From Niallia alba (GTDB taxonomy: Bacteria > Bacillota > Bacilli > Bacillales > Cytobacillaceae): DNA of 64,000 nt. Within the stretch, counting starts at the first letter, position 1. Every line of letters starts with the position of its first letter. Both the position numbers and the translations under genes were made by a program. Below the pieces are notes generated by a model. It searched no databases, was not told the origin of the DNA, and worked only from the letters and a program-made list of their open reading frames with translations. The stretch spans positions 5,169,188-5,233,187 of the forward strand of contig NZ_JABBPK010000001.1 of the NCBI RefSeq assembly GCF_012933555.1. The letters run 5' to 3'. This document shows, piece after piece, positions 56,806-64,000 of this stretch.

Positions 56806-58689
56806 TTAAACACGAGCAATTTTTCCTTGTTCTAAATAAACTAGTAAAATGGATATATCTGCTGGATTTACTCCAGAAATTCTTGATGCCTGTGCAATGG
56901 ATAATGGACGAACTTTTTTTAATTTTTGTACTGCTTCCGTTGCAAGACTAGAGATAGCATCATAATCAATGTTCTCAGGAATTTTCTTATTCTCCATTTT
57001 CTTAAGTCTTTCTACTTGCTGTAATGATTTTTCAATATAACCTTCATATTTAATTTGAATTTCTACTTGCTCCTTAATATCTTCCGTTAATTCTACCTTG
57101 CTAGGTGCAAGCATTTCAATATGGCTATAATTCATTTCAGGTCGTTTTAATAGATCTCCTGCTCTTATTCCATCTTTTAGTTCACTGCCGCCTTGCTCTT
57201 TAATGACATTTTGAACTTGCTCATTCGGCTTTAGCATTACTTCACTCAAACGTTGCTTTTCTTGTTCAATTAAATGCTTTTTCTCAGAAAATTTCACATA
57301 ACGCTCTTCTGAAATAAGACCAATATTGTGTCCAATATCTGTTAAACGTAAATCTGCATTATCATGACGAAGTAGTAGACGATATTCAGCTCTAGACGTT
57401 AAAAGGCGATAAGGCTCGTTTGTGCCTTTTGTAACCAAGTCATCGATTAAGACGCCGATATAGGCATCAGAGCGACTTAAAATAACCTCTTCTTTTTCTA
57501 ATGCATTTAAACCTGCATTTATACCTGCCATTAATCCTTGACCTGCTGCTTCTTCGTATCCTGAGGTGCCATTAATTTGCCCAGCAGTGTAAAGGTTTTT
57601 TATTTTCTTTGTTTCTAGAGTCGGCCATAATTGTGTTGGGACAATAGCATCATACTCAATTGCATATCCAGCTCTCATCATTTGGACATTTTCAAGTCCT
57701 GGGATTGTTCTTAAAATTTCTTGTTGCACATCCTCAGGTAAGCTTGTGGACAATCCTTGTACATACACTTCTTGTGTATTTTTGCCCTCTGGCTCTAAGA
57801 AAATTTGATGTCTCGGTTTATCATTGAATCGAACCACTTTATCTTCGATAGATGGACAATAGCGCGGTCCAGTACCTTTAATCATTCCAGAATACATTGG
57901 AGAACGGTGTAAATTTTCATCAATTATTTGATGTGTGTTTTCATTTGTATAGGTTAACCAGCAAGGAAGCTGCTCCGTAATAAATTTTGTTGTTTCATAA
58001 GAAAAGGCTCTTGGAACATCATCTCCAGGCTGTATTTCTGTCTTGGAGTAGTCAATAGAATGACTGTTTACACGCGGAGGCGTTCCCGTTTTAAATCGTA
58101 CCAAATCAAAACCTAGTTCTTGTAGATGCTCCGATAATCGAATAGATGGCTGTTGATTATTTGGACCACTTGAGTATTTAAGCTCGCCTAAAATAATTTC
58201 CCCACGAAGATAGGTACCAGTAGTTACAACAATCGTTTTTGCACGATACGTAGCACCTGTTTTCGTAATAACTCCTTTTGCAACTTGATCCTCTACGATT
58301 AATTCTTCTACCATTCCTTGAATTAATGTTAGATTGGGTTCATCTTCTAATGTCTTCTTCATTTCATGTTGATACATGTATTTATCTGCCTGAGCTCTTA
58401 GTGCACGTACTGCAGGACCTTTTCCTGTATTCAACATTCTCATTTGTATATAGGTTTTATCGATATTTTTACCCATTTCGCCGCCAAGTGCGTCAATTTC
58501 TCTAACGACGATCCCTTTTGCCGGTCCTCCGACAGAAGGATTACATGGCATAAAAGCAACCATGTCTAAATTTATTGTTAACATTAATGTTTTGGCACCT
58601 AATCTTGCTGCTGCAAGTCCAGCTTCACAGCCTGCATGACCTGCACCAATGACAATCACATCATAATTCCCAGCTTCGTACTGCATCAT
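56806..58689 (-). CDS. mnmG: tRNA uridine-5-carboxymethylaminomethyl modification enzyme MnmG
   Basis: A 627-residue FAD protein that with MnmE installs cmnm5 on U34 of tRNAs. FAD motif [19 protein letters not shown] near residue 13, the catalytic [13 protein letters not shown], and a C-terminal helical MnmE-binding domain. Two ATGs in tandem follow AGGAGG; the second (58686) has the better spacing. Also called gidA. Confidence 0.97.
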   Translation of the reverse strand: MMQYEAGNYDVIVIGAGHAGCEAGLAAARLGAKTLMLTINLDMVAFMPCNPSVGGPAKGIVVREIDALGGEMGKNIDKTYIQMRMLNTGKGPAVRALRAQADKYMYQHEMKKTLEDEPNLTLIQGMVEELIVEDQVAKGVITKTGATYRAKTIVVTTGTYLRGEIILGELKYSSGPNNQQPSIRLSEHLQELGFDLVRFKTGTPPRVNSHSIDYSKTEIQPGDDVPRAFSYETTKFITEQLPCWLTYTNENTHQIIDENLHRSPMYSGMIKGTGPRYCPSIEDKVVRFNDKPRHQIFLEPEGKNTQEVYVQGLSTSLPEDVQQEILRTIPGLENVQMMRAGYAIEYDAIVPTQLWPTLETKKIKNLYTAGQINGTSGYEEAAGQGLMAGINAGLNALEKEEVILSRSDAYIGVLIDDLVTKGTNEPYRLLTSRAEYRLLLRHDNADLRLTDIGHNIGLISEERYVKFSEKKHLIEQEKQRLSEVMLKPNEQVQNVIKEQGGSELKDGIRAGDLLKRPEMNYSHIEMLAPSKVELTEDIKEQVEIQIKYEGYIEKSLQQVERLKKMENKKIPENIDYDAISSLATEAVQKLKKVRPLSIAQASRISGVNPADISILLVYLEQGKIARV

Positions 58690-58765
58690 GATGCCTCCTT
58701 CTTTCTAAGTCTTTCTTTTATCTTGTTTTCGAGGCTACTGTTACCATTTAATAATCCCAATTTGT

Positions 58766-60151
58766 TTATTTTCCTAAACAGAACTGAGAGAACAACTGAT
58801 TAATTAAGCTTTCGTGTATGCTGTCACCAATAATTTCGCCAAGTATTTCCCACGTTCTGGTCAAATCAATTTGCACAATATCAATTGGTGTTCCATTATC
58901 GGCTCCTTCAATTGCATCACTTATTGCGCTTAATGCTTGGTTCAATAAGGAAATATGTCTTGAATTAGAAACATATGTCATATCACTTGCTTCAATGGAA
59001 CCTTCAAAAAATAGACTAGATATGGCCTCTTCTAATTGATCTACACCGTTTTCTTCTACTAAAGAAGTCGTAATGATTTTGCGATTACCTGCAAGCTCTT
59101 TTACCTTTTCTAAATCAATTTTTTGCGATAAATCTGTTTTATTGACGATAACAATAAAGTCCATGCCTTCTGTGGCTTTAAAAATATTCTTATCTTCTTC
59201 CGTTAATTCATCCGCATAATTTAAAACAAGTAAAATTAAATCTGCTTCCCGTAACACTTTTCGCGATTTTTCTACCCCTATTCGCTCTACAATATCTTCC
59301 GTTTCTCGAATGCCTGCTGTATCAAGCAAACGTAGAGGAACTCCGCGTACATTCACGTATTCTTCAATAACATCTCTTGTAGTACCTGGGATGTCTGTTA
59401 CAATTGCTTTATTTTCTTGCACTAAACTATTTAATAAAGAAGATTTCCCTACATTTGGTCTCCCTACAATAACGGTTGCCAGTCCTTCTCGGAGAATCTT
59501 TCCTTGCTGTGATGTCTGGAGAAGTTTTTCAATTTCCTTTTTGATATATATTGATTTCTCCAACATTACTTTTTGTGTCATCTCTTCCACATCGTCATAT
59601 TCTGGATAATCAATATTAACCTCTACCTGTGCTAATGTTTCTAAGATTTCTTGGCGCAAATGTCGAATTAATTTTGAGAGTCTTCCTTCCATTTGCCCAA
59701 GTGCTACATTCATTGCGCGATCTGTTTTCGCTCTGATTAAATCCATTACCGCTTCTGCTTGCGACAGATCAATGCGCCCATTTAAAAAAGCTCTTTTAGT
59801 AAATTCGCCAGGTTCTGCAATTCTTGCCCCATGAGAAGTAGTTAATTGCAATAATCGATTTACGGAAGCAATTCCACCGTGGCAGTTAATTTCAATTACA
59901 TCCTCTTTTGTAAAAGTTTTTGGTCCCCTCATCAACGATACCATTACTTCTTCCACAACCTCATCTGTTGTTGGATCAATAATATGACCATAATGTATCG
60001 TATGACTTGCTACCTCACTTAACTTTTTATTCCCTATACTTTTAAAGAGCTTGTCTGCAATTTTTATGGATTCTGGACCACTCATTCGAACAATTGCGAT
60101 CGCTCCCTCTCCCATTGGGGTTGATATCGCAGCAATTGTATCTAATTCCAT
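58766..60151 (-). CDS. mnmE: tRNA modification GTPase MnmE
   Basis: A 461-residue GTPase partner of MnmG. Formyl-THF-binding N-domain, helical domain, G domain with [12 protein letters not shown] near 225 and DIPGTTRDV, and the C-terminal FCLGK with its essential Cys. The ATG at 60151 (GAGG eight bases upstream) is chosen over a GTG three codons earlier. Called thdF or trmE in older work. Confidence 0.97.
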   Translation of the reverse strand: MELDTIAAISTPMGEGAIAIVRMSGPESIKIADKLFKSIGNKKLSEVASHTIHYGHIIDPTTDEVVEEVMVSLMRGPKTFTKEDVIEINCHGGIASVNRLLQLTTSHGARIAEPGEFTKRAFLNGRIDLSQAEAVMDLIRAKTDRAMNVALGQMEGRLSKLIRHLRQEILETLAQVEVNIDYPEYDDVEEMTQKVMLEKSIYIKKEIEKLLQTSQQGKILREGLATVIVGRPNVGKSSLLNSLVQENKAIVTDIPGTTRDVIEEYVNVRGVPLRLLDTAGIRETEDIVERIGVEKSRKVLREADLILLVLNYADELTEEDKNIFKATEGMDFIVIVNKTDLSQKIDLEKVKELAGNRKIITTSLVEENGVDQLEEAISSLFFEGSIEASDMTYVSNSRHISLLNQALSAISDAIEGADNGTPIDIVQIDLTRTWEILGEIIGDSIHESLINQLFSQFCLGK

Positions 60152-60235
60152 CTTTTTCACCTCAATTCAAAAAAATAATATCTATATAAAAAGTTTGTAT
60201 TCACCTTTGACATGATTACAATAGATTAGATTAAC

Positions 60236-60331
60236 ATATCCACAAATGTAAAAAAAGAAAAAAATCCGCACACTTATCCACATTCTCTTTTATCGTTATA
60301 TACCATTCTATCTTATCCACATGTGAATAAC
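60236..60331. promoter_or_regulatory. DnaA-box cluster between mnmE and jag
   Basis: Perfect boxes TTATCCACA at 60274-60282 and 60313-60321, with one-mismatch boxes at 60236-60244 and 60323-60331, in an AT-rich spacer. A DnaA-box cluster is reported in the same jag-thdF spacer of B. subtilis. No gene in 60152-60540. Confidence 0.8.
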
Positions 60332-60540
60332 AATAAAACGAAAAATAAAATTACAAAAGCTAAGAACTTAAACTCCTACTATTTGCATGTGTTTCTGCTT
60401 TTCTGTTCTATTACTTCTCTCCTTACTCCAATGCATAAATAGATTTTTGATTGTTTTCACTCATTAATTACTCTCTAGTCGAAATAGTATCTAAAGATAC
60501 TATTTCTAAAAAATATATCTATGGATCCATATAAACATAA

Positions 60541-60579
60541 AAAAAGAGACCATCTCTTTATCAGAGACGATCTCTATGT
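60541..60579 (-). terminator. Terminator of the yidC-jag unit
   Basis: Thirteen-base arms (AGAGATCGTCTCT with AGAGATGGTCTCT, including G-U pairs) followed by TTTTTTT on the minus strand, right after the jag stop. Confidence 0.85.
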
Positions 60580-60580
60580 T

Positions 60581-61207
60581 CTATCTTTTTACCTTTAACG
60601 GCGCAATAATAATATGTCTTTTCGCATCTTCACCGGAAGAATAGGTTTTTACCCCTTTAAAAGAAACCAAGGCAGTATGAATCGTTTTTCTTTCATCTGC
60701 AGGCATCGGTTCAAGCGGTATTTCTTTTCCAATCTTAACCGCTTTATAGGCTATTCTTTCTGCTAACTGAATTAACGCCTGTTTTCTACGGTCACGGTAT
60801 CCTTCTGCATCTAACATTACTTTAAAATACTCTTTTGATTCTTTATTAATTACTAATTGTGCTAAATATTGAATAGAATTAAGTGTTTGCCCTCTTTTTC
60901 CGATTAACAAAGCAATTTTTTCACCAGATAATTCATACAAAATATTTCTCCCACTTTGTTTAACTTGAATATCTATAGAGACACCCATTTTTTCACTAAC
61001 ATCTTTGAGAAAAATTTTAACAGATTCAACTGGATCTACTTTTTTCTTTACTGTTACTTTCGCAGATCTGGAACCAAAACCGAAAAATCCTTTTTTTCCT
61101 TCATCAACAACAATGATTTCAACTTGATTCTTTGTTGTCTTAAGCTGAGCTAAAGCTGACTCCACTGCTGCATCGACTGTTTGTCCTACGGCAGTAACTT
61201 CTTTCAC
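60581..61207 (-). CDS. jag: RNA-binding protein Jag (KhpB/EloR)
   Basis: A 208-residue protein with an N-terminal Jag domain ([27 protein letters not shown]), a KH domain carrying the [13 protein letters not shown] loop near 110, and a C-terminal R3H domain ([20 protein letters not shown]). It binds RNA with KhpA and affects cell elongation. Its ATG overlaps the yidC stop (ATGA). Confidence 0.96.
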   Translation of the reverse strand: MKEVTAVGQTVDAAVESALAQLKTTKNQVEIIVVDEGKKGFFGFGSRSAKVTVKKKVDPVESVKIFLKDVSEKMGVSIDIQVKQSGRNILYELSGEKIALLIGKRGQTLNSIQYLAQLVINKESKEYFKVMLDAEGYRDRRKQALIQLAERIAYKAVKIGKEIPLEPMPADERKTIHTALVSFKGVKTYSSGEDAKRHIIIAPLKVKR

Positions 61208-61980
61208 TTCTTCGCTCCTCCTGCTTTGCTAGTTTGGCCAACATTTTTAATTTCAGGACCTTTAATAAAATACGTTTGGATAATGGTAAAAATATTACCT
61301 ACTACCCAGTAAAGAGATAATGCTGCCGGAAAATTAATAGCAAATACTAAAATCATAACTGGCATAATCCAAACCATCATTTGCATTTGTGGATTTGGCG
61401 GAGCTCCAGCCATTGATAATTTTGTTTGGATAAATGTTGTAACACCAGCTACAATCGGCAATAGATAGATTGGATCTGGTTGTCCTAAACTGAACCATAA
61501 GAAATCATGTGATGCAATTTCTCTCGTACGAGAAATAGCATGATAGAATCCTATCAGAATAGGCATTTGTACGATTAGAGGGAAACATCCAGACAAAGGA
61601 TTAACTTTATTTTCTTGGAACAACTTCATCGTTTCCTCTTGAAGCTTTTGCTGTGTCTTTTGATCTTTAGAACTGTATTTTTGCTGCAATTCTTTCATCT
61701 GCGGTTGAATTGCCTGCATTGCCTTACTGTTTCTCGTTTGCTTAATCATTAGTGGCAAAATAACAAGTCGAACTAATATCGTTACGATAATAATAGAGAT
61801 ACCATAACTTCCGCCAGCAAATGCTGCTGTTTTAATAATCAGTTGAGATAGTGGATATACGATATACTCATTCCAGAATCCTTCACTTTCAGAAGTTATT
61901 GGTTGATTAAACTCTGTACATCCTGTTAAAATGGTCATTAAAAAAAGCAGACCAACTATCAATAAAAATTTCTTATTCAA
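61204..61980 (-). CDS. spoIIIJ: Membrane protein insertase YidC (SpoIIIJ type)
   Basis: A 258-residue insertase with a lipoprotein signal ([11 protein letters not shown], lipidated Cys about 21), five membrane segments and the groove arginine in [16 protein letters not shown]. It inserts membrane proteins with or without Sec; the SpoIIIJ paralogue is needed for forespore sigma-G activation in B. subtilis. The start is a TTG at 61980, nine bases after AGGAGG; an ATG eight codons upstream precedes that site and cannot use it. Confidence 0.93.
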   Translation of the reverse strand: MNKKFLLIVGLLFLMTILTGCTEFNQPITSESEGFWNEYIVYPLSQLIIKTAAFAGGSYGISIIIVTILVRLVILPLMIKQTRNSKAMQAIQPQMKELQQKYSSKDQKTQQKLQEETMKLFQENKVNPLSGCFPLIVQMPILIGFYHAISRTREIASHDFLWFSLGQPDPIYLLPIVAGVTTFIQTKLSMAGAPPNPQMQMMVWIMPVMILVFAINFPAALSLYWVVGNIFTIIQTYFIKGPEIKNVGQTSKAGGAKK

Positions 61981-62079
61981 GCTGCAAATCCTCCTGTATA
62001 ACATGATTTTCGAATATTACTTTATAAGTATTGTAACCGATAAACGAATAGTAGGAAACGCTTAACTAATATTTTCCCG

Positions 62080-62427
62080 TTAATTCTTTCGGGAAAGAAC
62101 TTTTGCTATTTTCAAAATATGGACAAGACTCTTTTTTACTTCTTCAAAAGACATCTCAGCAACAGGCTTTCTTACAATTATGACATAATCATATTTATTT
62201 TCCAACATCCCTTCCAATTCAAGGAATGCTTGTCTTACATAGCGCTTTATTTGGTTTCGTTTCACTGCATTACCAATTTTTTTGCTGACAGACAGGCCAA
62301 TACGAAAATGCTCTTGTTCCGCTTTTTCCAATTTATAAATAACAAACTGTCGATTTGCAAAGGATTGTCCCTTTTTAAAAACTGACTGAAATTCTTTATT
62401 TTTTTTGATTCTAAATTCTTTTTTCAA
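62080..62427 (-). CDS. rnpA: Ribonuclease P protein component
   Basis: A 115-residue basic protein that assists the RNase P RNA in maturing tRNA 5' ends. The family signature is [18 protein letters not shown] at about 51-68. The start is TTG (GAAGGAG upstream). Confidence 0.97.
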   Translation of the reverse strand: MKKEFRIKKNKEFQSVFKKGQSFANRQFVIYKLEKAEQEHFRIGLSVSKKIGNAVKRNQIKRYVRQAFLELEGMLENKYDYVIIVRKPVAEMSFEEVKKSLVHILKIAKVLSRKN

Positions 62428-62528
62428 CGTTTATAACTCCTTCAATTCCTCCAACTTATCTAATTCTCTTCTAATAGAAAATTAGATAGGCATCTTAACG
62501 TGAAGTAAACCAATCTATTGTAAAAAAA

Positions 62529-62567
62529 GGAAGGGACTGTCCTTCTATTAAGATCATTCCCTTCACC
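62529..62567 (-). terminator. Second terminator or attenuator between rpmH and rnpA
   Basis: GAAGGGA and TCCCTTC arms followed by CTTTTTTT on the minus strand. With the hairpin at 62582 it forms a tandem pair that would lower rnpA expression relative to rpmH. Confidence 0.65.
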
Positions 62568-62575
62568 TTTTAATT

Positions 62576-62603
62576 GAAAAAAGACCACTGACGTTTCAGT
62601 GGC
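62576..62603 (-). terminator. Terminator directly after rpmH
   Basis: CCACTGA and TCAGTGG arms with a four-base loop, then TCTTTTTTC on the minus strand, starting at the rpmH stop. Confidence 0.85.
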
Positions 62604-62768
<165 letters not shown>

Positions 62769-63040
62769 TTATAGACAGTCCTTACAATTATATAAACATA
62801 GATAATTAATTGTCAACTATTCATTTTATTTATCGCTTATTTTATGGATCACCTTATTTTTAGTGATATCCCTCTCTATAATCTAAGGCCATTAAAATAG
62901 TATACCACATAATTTTCTATTCTACTTCATATCCTTCCCAACTATTCTTTTTCTTAACGAATAATTTTTACCAATTTGGATACTATACAAAAAATTACGA
63001 TCTATCTTCTTTACGCATTTTTTCCTATCTTTTCGACGAT

Positions 63041-63357
63041 TGTGGATAAATTTCGACGGGAATATTTTTTCCACAATAGTTATTTACAACTTTTCAACAA
63101 ACTAATACCTTGTGGACATTTATTACTAACAACTTAATTAGCTTGTGGATAAGATATTAAAAAGCATTGCAGTTCTTATAAATTTTTGATATTATAGTTT
63201 TGTTTTCACATCTGAATAAAATCTGTGCATAACTATATTATCCACAATCTGTGGATAAATTGTGGACATCTTATTCTTTGTGTCTGAACAGAGTTTTCCA
63301 CAAACCGTGGATACTGTCGAAATACCACTAATCTTCCTTATAATATATTTTTCCACA
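63041..63357. other. oriC DnaA-box cluster upstream of dnaA
   Basis: Perfect boxes at 63041-63049, 63144-63152, 63238-63246 and 63250-63258. One-mismatch forms occur at 63067, 63224, 63294 and 63349, and TGTGGACAT forms at 63111 and 63261. Position after rpmH and high box density match the incA/incB part of a Bacillus bipartite origin; dnaA itself should begin just past the right edge. I see no gene in 62739-64000. Confidence 0.9.
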
Positions 63358-63708
63358 TAAGAAAAGGACAATTTCCTTGTTTGTTTGCATATTTGCATCA
63401 ACAAGGCTGTAATTTTTTGTTCAAAGTCGGTGTTTTATGTTTCCTTTTTATCGGAGTTTGACATTTGAATAATGGAAAACATCATACATTAATATGGATT
63501 TTAGAAAAAAAATTTTAGTTATTGATTTAGCCATTGTTGCGGCTTACGCACCGATTGGCCTATTCTTTTTTAGAAAAAATTATGTTTAAATCAAGGTTTA
63601 TCTTAAGGCTTTAAGGCTCCTTTTTTGTTTTTTGATCATTTTTCAAGGCTGTTTTCTAAAGGATTGTTGTTTTTTCAATAGGAAAAAACAATTAGTTGGA
63701 AAAATGGA

Positions 63709-63825
63709 GCAGCCGGAATACATGAAGATGCCACGGGGATTAGCGAGACAGTCTGAGACCCCGGAGGCGAAGCTGAGGAGGCTCTCAGCGCGAGCCCCAC
63801 GGAAAGCGATATGTATTCCGGCTGC
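63709..63825. repeat. Interspersed repeat, copy 2, between oriC boxes and dnaA
   Basis: A 117-base GC-rich unit bounded by perfect 15-base inverted repeats GCAGCCGGAATACAT (63709-63723) and ATGTATTCCGGCTGC (63811-63825). Read in reverse, the interior shares CGCTTTCC, GCCTCCTC and GGGGTCT with copy 1 near 48900, in the same order. Translated frames across it have no ribosome site and odd composition, so it is non-coding. Confidence 0.85.
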
Positions 63826-64000
63826 GGGTTATCGCAACAAACTTTACGAAAACAGCCTTTTTCAAAAACAGCCAATAGATTATTTACACATTTTTATATT
63901 GGAATATGTCTTTTTCTGCACTTTTTTAAGATAGATCAATTTACTAGGATGAATAATAACGCTAAGCAAATTTAACTCTAGGTAAAGGGGGCGAGGATAC

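Noticed and set aside
63632..63934. A 100-residue frame and its antisense partner over the repeat near dnaA
   Set aside because: Both are read through the inverted-repeat element, lack a ribosome site and have repeat-derived composition.

Overview
The window is the oriC-proximal part of a low-GC Firmicutes chromosome, most likely Bacillaceae (Bacillus sensu lato). The right half keeps the Bacillus subtilis gene order leading to dnaA: rlmH, htrC, walJIHKR, a Lys-Glu-Asp-Phe tRNA cluster, purA, dnaC, rplI-gdpP, rpsR-ssb-rpsF, ychF, yyaC, parB-parA, noc, rsmG-mnmG-mnmE, jag-yidC, rnpA-rpmH, then the start of oriC. The sporulation genes (spo0J/parB, soj, yyaC, spoIIIJ-type yidC) point to an endospore former. 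I cannot name the species from sequence alone.

Positions 1-29160 are accessory DNA ending exactly at the 3' end of rlmH, the site used by staphylococcal SCC elements. Two large serine recombinases (25915-29358) lie at this junction, and the second reads through it into antisense rlmH. From left to right the accessory part holds: a minus-strand group of small unknown genes with a divergent XRE regulator (1-2471); a replicon- or conjugation-like module with a DUF3987 protein, a broken small gene, a nested palindrome, an HTH/ribbon-helix-helix protein and a replication-relaxation protein (2742-8944); a degenerate tandem array of about 106-bp units (8981-9339); two small unknown genes; a six-gene phosphorothioate defence locus (10252-24225); a small membrane protein / NUDIX group (24467-25380); and the recombinases.

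The main system is the defence locus. I read it as SspBCD (DUF4007 protein, large ATPase, PAPS-reductase-like protein), which would place sulfur in the DNA backbone, and SspFGH/DptFGH (P-loop ATPase, accessory protein, giant FtsK/HerA-like translocase), which would act on unmodified DNA. A terminator separates the two modules. No cysteine desulfurase (SspA) is present, so sulfur supply would have to come from elsewhere in the genome.

The core half holds the WalRK cell-wall stress operon, replication (dnaC, ssb, oriC), segregation (parAB, noc, three perfect parS sites) and tRNA modification genes. DnaA-box clusters occur next to rlmH, between jag and mnmE, and at oriC. A complete IS4-family insertion sequence with a perfect 9-bp target duplication sits between noc and parA. 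Two copies of an inverted-repeat-bounded interspersed repeat occur, one of them between the oriC boxes and the expected dnaA start.
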